Assembly (NCBI GenBank): GCA_000432435.1
Contig: HF993136.1
Coordinates: forward strand, 90,626-154,625
Direction: 5' to 3'
Source of the DNA: Eubacterium sp. CAG:180
GTDB lineage: Bacteria; Bacillota; Clostridia; Oscillospirales; Acutalibacteraceae
Length of the DNA stretch: 64,000 nucleotides
The notes beneath the pieces are model-generated. The model was not told where the DNA came from. It ran no database searches and saw only the letters and a list, made by a program, of their open reading frames with translations. Made by a program: the position numbers and the translations under genes. Numbering within the stretch: position 1 is the first letter of the stretch; each line of letters begins with the position of its first letter. Positions 25,808 through 34,971 of the stretch are shown here, piece after piece.

Positions 25808-26031
25808 CACTTATATACTCCCATCTGATATTTTTTGCCATAAGAGATATAAAAAACTTTGCCTATAAAAAGTAAGCCTATTAACCGCCGCCGTATAATT
25901 ATTTCACAAAAGCTCCTCCTAAAAAAATAAAGCCGCACTTATAAGAAAAGCGAGCCCTGATAATTATCATATATTTTTAATTCCCCGCCCCTTGTTCAAA
26001 TTATAATATATATATATATATATATTGTCAA
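25808..26031 (-). promoter_or_regulatory. AT-rich promoter and long leader of membrane protein gene
   Basis: TTGACA (26026-26031) and TATAAT (26000-26005) on the reverse strand are separated by an unusually long 20-base run of alternating T and A. The following ~185-base leader holds AGGAGGAG then GTG-AAA-TAA (25899-25907), a complete site and start followed by a stop after one codon. No other gene is seen in this ~370-base gap. Confidence 0.4.
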
Positions 26032-26128
26032 TATATTTTGTGAATTTTGTCCGAATTGTGATGTTTTGGTTATATTTTAAAACGTCTTGTACAGCAAAAA
26101 CGAATTGTGCATTTTCTTATACCTACAT

Positions 26129-26161
26129 AAAAACAGCCGTAAACAACTCAAGTTTACGGCT
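26129..26161 (-). terminator. Terminator of whiA operon
   Basis: Perfect 10-base stem AGCCGTAAAC/GTTTACGGCT with a 7-base loop; on the reverse strand followed by T5 after one G. Confidence 0.8.
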
Positions 26162-26178
26162 GAATTCGCAGCAATATT

Positions 26179-27072
26179 CTACTTACATTTTTCCGCTAAC
26201 GCACAAAGCTTTTTAAGCCTATGGTTAACTCCGGATCGAGTCATTGGAACGCTCATACTGTCGCCTATCTGTTTCAGCGAAAAGTCGGGATTTTCTGTTC
26301 TCAACTCGGCAATTTCACGAAGCTCCGACGGCAAATCGTTTAGCATTCCGCACTTCTTCAGTCTGTTAATCGCATCTATCTGAACAAGCGCCGCATTTAC
26401 GGTTCTGTCAAGATTTGCGCTTTCAAAATTAAGCCGACGATTAACATTATTTCGCATATCTTTATACATTTTTACGCCCATAAGCTCAAGAACGCAGTTT
26501 GAAGCGCCCATAACCGTCAGCATATCCTCGATTTCGCCGCTATCCTTAAAATACAAAACATAGGCGCCGTTCCGCGTAACCTCTTTTGCCGCCATATCGT
26601 TATCAGACAAAAACTTCTGAAGGTCTCGACTCAAATACATATGCGGAACAACAAATTCGAGATGATAATTCTTTTCAGGAGAATTGACCGTTCCGCACGC
26701 CAAAAAGACTCCGCGCAGAAAAGAACCTATACAGCAGTCTTCTGATATATTTGCCCAATTCAACCTACGTGTTCGCTCCTTGCCGTTATATCCGAAAGCG
26801 TTTAAAACAGCTAAGCGATCCTGTTTATTTCCGACGCTGACTTTAATTTTACCGGATGCCGACTCTGAAACATTACACGGATTTTCCGTAAAACGCTCAA
26901 CAAGTTCTTTATATCTGAGCGCAACATTTTTATTTTCTGTGGATATATAAACCTCACCTGCCGAAAAACCCCTGCCGAAAAGCAGAAGCCCGTAACACTC
27001 AGCCAATATACAGCAAGGCTTTATTGCCTCAACATTTAATAATTCATCTTTAACCTTTGATGAAAAAGTCAT
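26179..27072 (-). CDS. whiA: DNA-binding protein WhiA
   Basis: Fusion of a LAGLIDADG-endonuclease-like N-terminal region with a C-terminal helix-turn-helix (LPSELREIAELRTENPDFSLKQIGDSMSVPMTRSGVNHRL). It begins MTFSSKVKDELL, typical of the family, with AAAGGT upstream; this gives 297 residues. In Firmicutes WhiA affects cell division and chromosome segregation; in Actinobacteria it is a sporulation regulator. Follows rapZ immediately, the usual gene order. Confidence 0.96.
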   Translation of the reverse strand: MTFSSKVKDELLNVEAIKPCCILAECYGLLLFGRGFSAGEVYISTENKNVALRYKELVERFTENPCNVSESASGKIKVSVGNKQDRLAVLNAFGYNGKERTRRLNWANISEDCCIGSFLRGVFLACGTVNSPEKNYHLEFVVPHMYLSRDLQKFLSDNDMAAKEVTRNGAYVLYFKDSGEIEDMLTVMGASNCVLELMGVKMYKDMRNNVNRRLNFESANLDRTVNAALVQIDAINRLKKCGMLNDLPSELREIAELRTENPDFSLKQIGDSMSVPMTRSGVNHRLKKLCALAEKCK

Positions 27073-27076
27073 AGCA

Positions 27077-27961
27077 CTACCTTTTAATATCTCTGTGGAA
27101 TACGCTTGAATTAGCTCCGTTTTCAAGAATATGTTTATTTATTGCTTCGGCAAATACAACAGACCTGTGTTTTCCCCCTGTACAACCGACCGCAATAGTT
27201 AACTGACTTTTCCCTTCCGTTCTGTAAAGAGGCAACAAAAAGTCAAGAAGATCAAACAGCTTTTTCTCGAGAGCCTTTGACTGGTCAAATTTCATAACAA
27301 AATCACGCACGGGAGTCTCAAGCCCGGTATGCTCTTTAAGTTCGGGAATATAAAACGGGTTGGGTAAGCACCTGACATCGAACACCAAATCAGCTTCCTT
27401 CGGTATGCCGTATTTAAAGCCGAATGATATGCTGTAAATTTTAAGAGAACTCGAAGCATTATCAAGAAAAAGCTTTGCAATACGCTCCTTAAACTGAGAG
27501 CTTGTAACATTCGACGTATCTACTATATAATCCGCTTGTAAACGTGCAGGCAACAGTATCTCACGTTCTTTTTGGATGGCTTCAAGTATTGAAGGTGTGT
27601 TAAATTCATCGGCAAGAGGATGCTTACGCCTTGTCTCTTGGTAACGGCGCATAATTACATCGTTGTCCGCATCTATAAACAGAATTTTGTAATTAATCTC
27701 ATCTTCTTTTAACTCATCCAACACTCCGAAAATATCAGAGAACGAGTCGCCGAGTCTGATGTCGGCAACAATGGCTACCCTGTCACGTTTTTCGTTAGAA
27801 TTAAAAATCAACTTGACAAAAGTAGGTATGAGCTTCGGAGGCATATTATCAACACAAAAAAAGCCTATATCCTCAAGAGCGTCAACTGCTCTTGACTTCC
27901 CTGCTCCTGAAAGTCCCGTAACAATAACAAGCTCTGTCTTTTCTGCAGATTTCTTACCCAA
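27077..27961 (-). CDS. rapZ: RNase adapter / nucleotide-binding protein RapZ (YvcJ)
   Basis: P-loop protein with GLSGAGKSRAVDALEDIGFFCVDNMPP and the conserved C-terminal FDVRCLPNPFY and GCTGGKHRSV. 294 residues. Begins at a TTG within the murB end; GGAAGTGA lies six bases before it and no downstream ATG precedes the P-loop. In B. subtilis YvcJ hydrolyses GTP/ATP and affects competence; in E. coli RapZ controls glmS via small RNAs. Overlaps murB by eight bases. Confidence 0.95.
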   Translation of the reverse strand: MGKKSAEKTELVIVTGLSGAGKSRAVDALEDIGFFCVDNMPPKLIPTFVKLIFNSNEKRDRVAIVADIRLGDSFSDIFGVLDELKEDEINYKILFIDADNDVIMRRYQETRRKHPLADEFNTPSILEAIQKEREILLPARLQADYIVDTSNVTSSQFKERIAKLFLDNASSSLKIYSISFGFKYGIPKEADLVFDVRCLPNPFYIPELKEHTGLETPVRDFVMKFDQSKALEKKLFDLLDFLLPLYRTEGKSQLTIAVGCTGGKHRSVVFAEAINKHILENGANSSVFHRDIKR

Positions 27962-28856
27962 TATATTTCACTTCCGTTTCGAGATGCACACCGGTTTCGG
28001 TAAACACCTTATTCTGTACATATTTTATCAAACTTAAAACATCATTAGTTGTTGCGCCGCCTTTATTTATTATGAAACCGGCATGCTTTTCGCTAACCTC
28101 GGCGCCGCCTATACTGTATCCTTTTAAACCGCACTGCTCTATAAGTCCACCGGCAAAATATCCCACGGGGCGCTTGAAAGTACTGCCTGCGCTCGGATAT
28201 TCTAGCGGCTGTTTAGACTTCCTCTTATTGAGATTTAAATTCATTGCAGCCTTAATTTCATCATAATCGCCGTTTTTCAGTTTAAGTGTAAGCCCGGTTA
28301 TAATAAGATTACTGTCGGTATACGCGCTGCAACGATAGCCGAGCTTTAAGCTCTCTTTTTCAAAGTGCCCTACCTCACCGTCAAAATTTATGTGCGACAC
28401 AGAACACAGAACATCTTTCATTTCCCCACCGTAAGCTCCGGCATTCATATATGCGGCTCCGCCGGCTGTGCCGGGAATTCCATAGGCAAATTCAAGTCCC
28501 GAGAGATTGTTGGAAAGAGCAAAAGCACAAAGCTTTGACAAAGAAACACCGGCATCGGCATATATCACACCGTCACCGAGGTACTTGAGCTCAGATAAAC
28601 CCTTTGCGAGCCTTAAAACAACTCCGCGCAAACCGCTGTCAGATACAAGTATATTACTGCCATTTCCTATAATATACGGCTTTATTTCGCTCTCACGGCA
28701 AGCAGATATAAGTGCCGAAAGAGCTTCTATGCTGTTAGGCATTATAACAAGCTCGGCAGGCCCACCGGTTTTAAACGACGTATAATCGCTCATAGGAGCA
28801 TCTTCGCGAAATTCGCAGCCAAACTTATCTGCAACAGCTTTAATATTACTTAGCAA
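27954..28856 (-). CDS. murB: UDP-N-acetylenolpyruvoylglucosamine reductase MurB
   Basis: FAD/NADPH enzyme of peptidoglycan precursor synthesis. FAD-binding segments: YTSFKTGGPAELVIMP, IGNGSNILVSD, GIPGTAGGAAYMNAGAYGGEM. C-terminal type-IIb features: SAGSTFKRP, GLIEQCGLKG, HAGFIIN. 300 residues. Starts at TTG with GAGGGG eight bases upstream; there is no nearby ATG in frame. In an operon with the ROK kinase and rapZ-whiA. Confidence 0.96.
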   Translation of the reverse strand: MLSNIKAVADKFGCEFREDAPMSDYTSFKTGGPAELVIMPNSIEALSALISACRESEIKPYIIGNGSNILVSDSGLRGVVLRLAKGLSELKYLGDGVIYADAGVSLSKLCAFALSNNLSGLEFAYGIPGTAGGAAYMNAGAYGGEMKDVLCSVSHINFDGEVGHFEKESLKLGYRCSAYTDSNLIITGLTLKLKNGDYDEIKAAMNLNLNKRKSKQPLEYPSAGSTFKRPVGYFAGGLIEQCGLKGYSIGGAEVSEKHAGFIINKGGATTNDVLSLIKYVQNKVFTETGVHLETEVKYIG

Positions 28857-28874
28857 AATAATTTCCCCTCAAAA

Positions 28875-29822
28875 TTATTCGTCAAGAAGTGCTGCTCCGA
28901 TTATACCGGCATCATTTCCGAGCTTAGCAGAGCATATTCTTGTTTGAACAACGCTGTGCACACTGTAATGCTCTTGATTTACTATTTTACGTACAGGTTC
29001 AAGAAGTGACTCACCCTCATTACCGATACCGCCGCCCACACAGAGTATTTCCGGTTGGAAAAGGTTAATCATATTTGTAATACCCATCGCAAGATAATGT
29101 ATGTATGTATCAACAACCTTTATACCTGCCGGATCATTTTTGCGCATAGCATTAAAGGCTGTTCTGCCGTCGACCTTATTTATATCTCCGTCAACAAGAG
29201 TCCACATAGCAGAATCGAGATTTTTGCCCATAGCTTCTTTCGTCTGGCGAATAAGTGCCGTTGCTGAGGAATATGCCTCCCAACAGCCTTTTCTGCCACA
29301 GGTGCATTGCTCTCCGTCAGCAAAAATAACCATATGGCCGGCCTCGCCTGCTGCATCATTACAGCCATTGAGCAGCTTGCCGTTTACAACAATTCCGCTG
29401 CCAACACCGGTACCGAGAGTAACTGCAACAAAATTCGCAACTCCCTCGCCGGCACCTGCTTTTGCTTCGCCGAGCGCCGCACAGTTAGCATCGTTTTCAA
29501 GATAAATCGGTTTGCTGAACTTAGATTGAAGAATATCTTTTGCCGGAACATTATCGAATCCTAAATTATTGGCATACTCAATAATTCCGTATTTTTTATT
29601 TACCGAGCCGGGAGTTCCTATGCCAATAGAAACCACCTCATCAAGCGAAATTTTTGCTTCTTCGAGAGCCATATTTATTGACAAAGCAACATCGTTGATT
29701 ATCTCCCATGACGGACGCGGACAAGCAGTAGGCATCTTTCCTTTGCCCACTATGCGATAATACTCGTCAACAACTCCGGCTACAATGTTTGTTCCTCCGA
29801 GATCAACACCAATTCTATACAT
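28875..29822 (-). CDS. glcK: ROK family glucokinase
   Basis: Sugar kinase with the N-terminal phosphate loop GVDLGGTNIVAGVVD, EAGHMVIF, and the ROK zinc motif CTCGRKGCWEAYSS; substrate residues ENDANCAALGEA. 315 residues from the second ATG (GGAGG six bases upstream). Probably phosphorylates glucose. Located downstream of hprK, matching a carbon-control theme. Exact sugar is inference from the family. Confidence 0.92.
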   Translation of the reverse strand: MYRIGVDLGGTNIVAGVVDEYYRIVGKGKMPTACPRPSWEIINDVALSINMALEEAKISLDEVVSIGIGTPGSVNKKYGIIEYANNLGFDNVPAKDILQSKFSKPIYLENDANCAALGEAKAGAGEGVANFVAVTLGTGVGSGIVVNGKLLNGCNDAAGEAGHMVIFADGEQCTCGRKGCWEAYSSATALIRQTKEAMGKNLDSAMWTLVDGDINKVDGRTAFNAMRKNDPAGIKVVDTYIHYLAMGITNMINLFQPEILCVGGGIGNEGESLLEPVRKIVNQEHYSVHSVVQTRICSAKLGNDAGIIGAALLDE

Positions 29823-29848
29823 CATAATCCTCCGTTTTTATATTCTCT

Positions 29849-30814
29849 TTAATAATTTTGCCAAATCTCAAGCTCTTCGTCCTTTGACTCGCCCTCTTCC
29901 ATGCCGAGTTGATGAAGGAGCTCGCGTGCGGCATTATATCCCATTTTTTTCTGCCTGTTATTCATGGCGGCAACTTCAATGATTATTGCAAGATTCCTGC
30001 CGGGTTTTACAGGCACAACAGTAACAGGCACCTTAATGTCCATAATTGAAATATAGTCATTATCAAGGCCCATCCTATCATAAACCTTAGCGGAATCCCA
30101 AGGCTCAAGTTGAACCACCATATTTATTTTTTCGGTAAGCTTTACGGCTCCCATACCGAAAATGCGGCGAGCATTAATAATTCCTACACCGCGAAGTTCG
30201 ATGAAATGTCTGATATTGTCCGGTGCAGAACCGACAAGTGTTTTTGAAGAAACCTTACGAATTTCAACGGCATCATCCGCAATCAGACGGTGCCCCCTCT
30301 TGATAAGTTCAATCGCAGTCTCACTTTTACCTACGCCGCTGTCGCCGACAATCAGCACGCCCTCGCCGTACACTTCTACAAGCACTCCATGTCGTGTTAT
30401 CCTTTCGGCAAGTTCTGTTCCCAAAAAAGAAATAAGCGCAGACATACAGCTCGATGTGGATTCACCGGTACGTAAGAGCGGCACTTTGTATTCTTCTACA
30501 AGTGAAGAAAGATGCGACGGGATCTCTAAATTCCGTGTAATTAAAATAAACGGCGGTTGAGTTTGGACAAGCCGTTTAAGGCTTTCATAACGCATTTCAT
30601 CGCTTAGAGTTTTAAGAAATTCTATTTCCGAAAGCCCCAAGAACTGCACACGTTCCGGGTCAAAATAATCATCACGTCCGGCAAGAATAAGACCCGGCCT
30701 ATTAACGTCCTGCGATGTAACGGATAGGTCGTGTGCGTCTTCCGGCAAATACAATGTTTCAAAGCCGAATTCTTTTATCAGTTTATCTAATGAAACGGAA
30801 TACTTTGAAGCCAA
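29849..30814 (-). CDS. hprK: HPr kinase/phosphorylase
   Basis: Bifunctional enzyme that phosphorylates or dephosphorylates Ser46 of HPr, controlling CcpA-mediated catabolite repression. P-loop GDSGVGKSETAIELIKRGHRLIADDAVEI, and the signature ELRGVGIINARRIFGMGAV near residue 200. 321 residues. Starts at TTG with GGGAGG seven bases upstream. First gene of the hprK-glcK-murB-rapZ-whiA chain. Confidence 0.97.
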   Translation of the reverse strand: MASKYSVSLDKLIKEFGFETLYLPEDAHDLSVTSQDVNRPGLILAGRDDYFDPERVQFLGLSEIEFLKTLSDEMRYESLKRLVQTQPPFILITRNLEIPSHLSSLVEEYKVPLLRTGESTSSCMSALISFLGTELAERITRHGVLVEVYGEGVLIVGDSGVGKSETAIELIKRGHRLIADDAVEIRKVSSKTLVGSAPDNIRHFIELRGVGIINARRIFGMGAVKLTEKINMVVQLEPWDSAKVYDRMGLDNDYISIMDIKVPVTVVPVKPGRNLAIIIEVAAMNNRQKKMGYNAARELLHQLGMEEGESKDEELEIWQNY

Positions 30815-30850
30815 CCCATAGCCTCCCTTATTTAACTGTTATAATGTAAT

Positions 30851-30879
30851 ATTATAATCTATTATTACAGACTTTCCAA
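30851..30879 (-). promoter_or_regulatory. Promoter of hprK operon
   Basis: TTGGAA and TATAAT on the reverse strand, 17-base spacer, about 40 bases before the TTG start. Confidence 0.6.
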
Positions 30880-30981
30880 TAGCTTTTTAGCATTTTTTTA
30901 ATATTTTGAGCTAGTATTTTAAACGTTTCTAACCATTGAATAACCTTATGTTATTTGAAAATAATATTTCGGGGTGATAAA

Positions 30982-31482
30982 GTGAAGCTTATTGTAGTCT
31001 CCGAGGATTTTAGCAGCCGTTTAGCAGCTGAACTTTCTCAGCTGCTAAGCAAGCACGGAGGCGTATTACTGCTCGGAAATAATATAATAGAGGCAAGCTA
31101 TATTGATACACCCGAATATGTAATTACAGACATCGGTGCAAAACTTGACGACAGTTTCAAAAATACAATTTCCGTGGAAATATCAAAAAACGGCGATATC
31201 ATTAACGAAGCGTTAATATATAATGATTCTGCCGGGATAAAACAAAGGCTGAACATTGGGACAGATTTCAAAGACGATATAACACTGTCAAGCTTAAATG
31301 ATGGAGAAATTTACTTCGGAATACAAACGATTATCAAGGATTTATCCGGGAAAAATATATATCCGTGTGAAATAAAATCCAAAACATCAGATATTACCGA
31401 CATTCACACTCTTCTAACTGCAGCCGGAATTCTTCTGATTTCCGGAAAATATCATGAAAACAATGGGATTTTAAATATATAG
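30982..31482 (+). CDS. Hypothetical protein
   Basis: 166 residues from a GTG that has GGGGTGAT four bases upstream; the longer frame from position 30955 lacks a site. No signal peptide or membrane helix. Strand-rich sequence (KLIVVSEDFSSRLAAEL, GEIYFGIQTIIKDL). Not recognised. Divergent from hprK and ended by a strong hairpin. Confidence 0.6.
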   Translation: MKLIVVSEDFSSRLAAELSQLLSKHGGVLLLGNNIIEASYIDTPEYVITDIGAKLDDSFKNTISVEISKNGDIINEALIYNDSAGIKQRLNIGTDFKDDITLSSLNDGEIYFGIQTIIKDLSGKNIYPCEIKSKTSDITDIHTLLTAAGILLISGKYHENNGILNI

Positions 31483-31486
31483 AAGC

Positions 31487-31520
31487 AAAAAGGCTGTACC
31501 GCTTTTTCAACGGTACAGCC
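31487..31520. terminator. Bidirectional terminator
   Basis: AGGCTGTACCG/CGGTACAGCC stem with a 9-base loop; T5 on the reverse strand. Between convergent genes. Confidence 0.85.
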
Positions 31521-31536
31521 CTAAACTTAATATATC

Positions 31537-33006
31537 TCAATTATCGATTTCCGCAGTTGCTTTTGTTCTTCTTTTTTGCAGCTCATCGGCTATATCTTGT
31601 TTTTTCTTCCCGACTATATCATATTTAAAAATCGGGAATATAGAAATGAGAGCAAGAAAGCCGGGCACCACGGTATAAGCAAAAAACACAATGTCTTTTG
31701 TTTTCTCACTAAATCCGCTTGCAGTACCGGCAGCAATTTGAGCAACAGTATCCGAATAGCCCGATACCTGTATAAACACAAGGCCTAGAGCAGTTCCGAG
31801 TGCAAGGCAAACCTTTATGGTAAGGGTTAAAATAGAGTATGCTGCGCCCTCCATGCGTTTGCCGGTCTCAAACTCATAATAATCAACACAATCGGCTGTC
31901 ATTATCATGGGCATAAGCGTAACAGCGGCAAACTGAAGGCCGATTAAAAACAGCGATGCATAGAATAATACAGTAAGCACTGTATTATCGGGATTTTTGA
32001 ACCAGAAGTGCCCTACAACAAACGATAGTGCCGATGCAACAAAGCCATATACCGAGAGAAGGATATATACCTTTTTCTCACCCATCTTTTTGATAAGTAA
32101 TGGACAAATCGCCATACTTATCATAGAGCCGACAGCAGTAACTATACCGAGTACCGCAACAAGATTTTGTGAACCGAGTATTGTATTAGCGGCCTGCACC
32201 TGTATACCCATTGACATCTGTCTGCCGAACCCGAGAAAGTATGATACAATAACAAGCATAAGAGGTTTGTTGTCTTTGAGAGCTTTAAACATATCCTTGG
32301 CAGTAGTTTTTTCACCGGATACATACGGAACGCGCTCTTTGTTTAAAAGCGGTATAAGTGCAAATAACGCACAGCCGAAAACAGCCGTAAGAATAGCCGT
32401 CCAAAGATATTCCGGAGCTATCATAGGCATATCGGTTTCGCCGGATTTAACAAATACTTTTGACCCTCCGGGAATTATGAGACAAGCTATCGGCACAATA
32501 ACAACACAAGCCGAAAAACCTATCTGCTTAAATGTGTTTGATATCGATACTACATTTGTGCGCTCTGTAGGGTTAGGCGTTAAAACCGAAGCAATACCCT
32601 GAGACGGTACATCGCCGAGCGTCATAGCAAGACTCCATACAAGATATGTAACAAATATCCAAATGTACGTTGCCGTGCGATTCTCTTTAAACGGAACATT
32701 AATAAAAACAGCTGCCGTCATAACAAGAAGAGGGATAATTGACTTCAATATCATAGACTTAAACTTTCCGCGTTTACTTTTTGAACGATCTATCATACTA
32801 CCTACAACCGGATCAAAAACCGCAGACAATATTTTGGCTACAAGAATAAGTATGCCGACAACCGCAATGTCAGCTCCTAAAATAGATGCATCAAATTCCG
32901 CTTGATATGAATTCAAAAGACCGACTATCGCCTGAAACCCGAAAAGGCCGAGCGAATATGCCGCAATTTCTTTAAAATTCATATGCTTCTCTGTTGTCGC
33001 TCCCAA
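31537..33006 (-). CDS. GPH-family sugar:cation symporter (MFS)
   Basis: About 12 hydrophobic helices; the glycoside-pentoside-hexuronide family is indicated by FDPVVGSMIDRSKSKRGKFK after helix 2 and the mid-protein MTADCVDYYEFETGKRMEGAAYS. 489 residues from TTG (AGGATGAT five bases upstream); ATG at 33015 is an alternative. Both lie just after the predicted transcript start. Likely imports a sugar or oligosaccharide; substrate not deducible. LysR regulator upstream on the same strand. Confidence 0.88.
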   Translation of the reverse strand: MGATTEKHMNFKEIAAYSLGLFGFQAIVGLLNSYQAEFDASILGADIAVVGILILVAKILSAVFDPVVGSMIDRSKSKRGKFKSMILKSIIPLLVMTAAVFINVPFKENRTATYIWIFVTYLVWSLAMTLGDVPSQGIASVLTPNPTERTNVVSISNTFKQIGFSACVVIVPIACLIIPGGSKVFVKSGETDMPMIAPEYLWTAILTAVFGCALFALIPLLNKERVPYVSGEKTTAKDMFKALKDNKPLMLVIVSYFLGFGRQMSMGIQVQAANTILGSQNLVAVLGIVTAVGSMISMAICPLLIKKMGEKKVYILLSVYGFVASALSFVVGHFWFKNPDNTVLTVLFYASLFLIGLQFAAVTLMPMIMTADCVDYYEFETGKRMEGAAYSILTLTIKVCLALGTALGLVFIQVSGYSDTVAQIAAGTASGFSEKTKDIVFFAYTVVPGFLALISIFPIFKYDIVGKKKQDIADELQKRRTKATAEIDN

Positions 33007-33040
33007 AAAAATCATCCTCTCAATAAAAAATAATAAATAA

Positions 33041-33069
33041 ATAATAATTGTTTTGCGTGCATTCGTCAA
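33041..33069 (-). promoter_or_regulatory. Promoter of GPH transporter gene
   Basis: TTGACG and TATTAT on the reverse strand, 17-base spacer. Confidence 0.7.
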
Positions 33070-33161
33070 TAAAAAGCACAGATTTTTTCGAGATTTTTAT
33101 TCATTTTTATACTTCTTTTTTCAGTAAAGCAACAGCAAATTATTAATATGTTTATAAAACG

Positions 33162-34067
33162 CTAATTACCGAAGCGGTGGCTATAATCAAGCAGCATATT
33201 TTTCAACTCACTCGCAGCAACGCCGAGACTGACATTTTTATTTTCGGCAATACAAATCTGTCTTGACGAAATTTTCTCTTTTAAATTAAGTTTAAATATT
33301 TCGCCGCTTTCAAGATCGCTCTCTACAAGATTTTTCGGCAAAAAGCCTATACCGAGATTGTTTTTGACAAGAGGTAATATAAGATCGGCTGTCGCAACTT
33401 CAGTATCGGGAGCGTACTTCAGCCCGTTTTCGGCAAATATTTTGCTATAAAAATCATATGCCGAGCTACCTTTGCTAAGACTTATGAGAGGATGCTCTTT
33501 AAGCTCTCCAATGCCGATTATCTTTTCTTTCAAAAAAGCCATTTCTTTTCCGCAAACGGGTACATCGTTGAAATCTTTAATATTAACTATTTCAAACTCA
33601 TCGTCATATTCAACCGGAGATGTTACGACCGCAAAATCAACAGAGCCGCTTTTAAGCGCGTTCATAGCCGCCGGCGTTGTGGAATTGTTTATCCTTATGC
33701 GAATATCCGGAAACTTCTTATGAAACGTATCAAGAACCGGAAGCAACACCTCGGACAGAGCAGTTTCGGTAGTGCCGATTGAAACAATGCCGCTTTTAAG
33801 TTCTTTTTGCATCAGGAGTTCTTTTTCTCCTGCTTCAATTTGTAAAATGGCAGGAACTATATGGGAATATAGGGTTTCACCCTCGGGTGTCAACTTAACT
33901 CCGCGACTTGTCCTACTGAATAGTACACATCCGAGTGTGTTTTCAAGATTTTTAACAGACCTTGATATATTGGGCTGATTATTATCAAGCTCAACCGCAG
34001 CTCTTGTGAAATTCTGATATTTCGCAACGTAATAAAAAATTTTGTAATATTCGTAATTTACCAACAT
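33162..34067 (-). CDS. LysR family transcriptional regulator
   Basis: N-terminal winged helix-turn-helix: YYKIFYYVAKYQNFTRAAVELDNNQPNISRSVKNLE, then FSRTSRGVKLTPEGE. The remainder is a periplasmic-binding-like effector domain. 301 residues; AGAGG before the ATG. It lies upstream of the GPH transporter and divergent from the DUF1275 gene, so it may control either; the 124-base divergent gap is the likely operator site. Confidence 0.93.
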   Translation of the reverse strand: MLVNYEYYKIFYYVAKYQNFTRAAVELDNNQPNISRSVKNLENTLGCVLFSRTSRGVKLTPEGETLYSHIVPAILQIEAGEKELLMQKELKSGIVSIGTTETALSEVLLPVLDTFHKKFPDIRIRINNSTTPAAMNALKSGSVDFAVVTSPVEYDDEFEIVNIKDFNDVPVCGKEMAFLKEKIIGIGELKEHPLISLSKGSSAYDFYSKIFAENGLKYAPDTEVATADLILPLVKNNLGIGFLPKNLVESDLESGEIFKLNLKEKISSRQICIAENKNVSLGVAASELKNMLLDYSHRFGN

Positions 34068-34191
34068 TTAATTCCTCTCAATATAAAAATTACATATTAG
34101 CCATATCAACAATATATTTTAAATATAAATATGTATGTATTATAATAATAAAGATTGGGATTGTCAAACTTTGTTAGAGGACAGGTAAAAT

Positions 34192-34929
34192 ATGATTAAA
34201 ACCAAAATGGCAAAAAGATTAAAATCTAATCAAATGTCAGACACCTTTACAAATGCAATTTTTCTGACTCTTTCCGGAGGATTTCAGGACGCTTATACAT
34301 ATCTTTGCCGCGGAAAGGTTTTTGCAAACGCTCAAACCGGAAATATCGTGCTTATGAGCACACATTTTTTTGAGGGAGAATTCGGGTTAATATTACATTA
34401 TCTTATACCGGTAATTTCTTTTATATTCGGGATATGCGTTGCCGAAATACAGCATATTTTCTTTAAAAATTACAAAAAGATACATTGGCGTCAAATAGTT
34501 TTAGCATTTGAAATAGTTATACTTTTGGCCGTCGGTTTTATCCCGATTAACTTAAACATACTCGCTAATGCTCTTGTTTCTTTTGTGGCGGCAATGCAGG
34601 TTCAAACATTCCGCAAGTTGCGCGGGAACGCCTATGCAAGCACAATGTGCATCGGCAATATGAGAAGCGGCGCGGAAGCTTTGTGCGGCTATTTTAAAAC
34701 ACGTAAAAAAATACTGCTTATAAAGGCAATTGAATATTTCAGCATTATATTCATGTTTGCTGTAGGTGCCGGATTCGGTAGTCTTGCGGCAGACAGATGG
34801 GGCATACGCTCGATTTGGTTTTCATGTGCATTTTTGTTTATAAGCTTTATCATTATGTTTATCCGCCTTGAAATTGAAGAAGAAAAAGAAGAAGAACTTG
34901 AAAAGGCTGTTGAAAACGAATTCAAATAA
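34192..34929 (+). CDS. DUF1275 (YoaK-like) membrane protein
   Basis: Six hydrophobic segments over 245 residues. The family pattern is clear: LSGGFQDAYTYLCRGKVFANAQTGNIVLM near the start, and AMQVQTFRKLRGNAYASTMCIGNMRSGAEAL in the middle. Ends in a highly acidic helix. AGGT precedes the ATG. Transport or other function unproven in the family. Divergent from the LysR gene. Confidence 0.9.
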   Translation: MIKTKMAKRLKSNQMSDTFTNAIFLTLSGGFQDAYTYLCRGKVFANAQTGNIVLMSTHFFEGEFGLILHYLIPVISFIFGICVAEIQHIFFKNYKKIHWRQIVLAFEIVILLAVGFIPINLNILANALVSFVAAMQVQTFRKLRGNAYASTMCIGNMRSGAEALCGYFKTRKKILLIKAIEYFSIIFMFAVGAGFGSLAADRWGIRSIWFSCAFLFISFIIMFIRLEIEEEKEEELEKAVENEFK

Positions 34930-34935
34930 AATTTA

Positions 34936-34971
34936 AGCAGGCAAAGCATTTAGGCCTTGCCTGCTTTTTTT
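34936..34971. terminator. Terminator after DUF1275 gene / metallo-operon
   Basis: AGCAGGCAA/TTGCCTGCT stem followed by T6 on the plus strand; also positioned to end the convergent six-gene operon. Confidence 0.8.

Noticed and set aside
26003..26025. TA microsatellite as a mobile-element scar
   Set aside because: No flanking inverted repeats or target duplications; it forms the spacer of a promoter.
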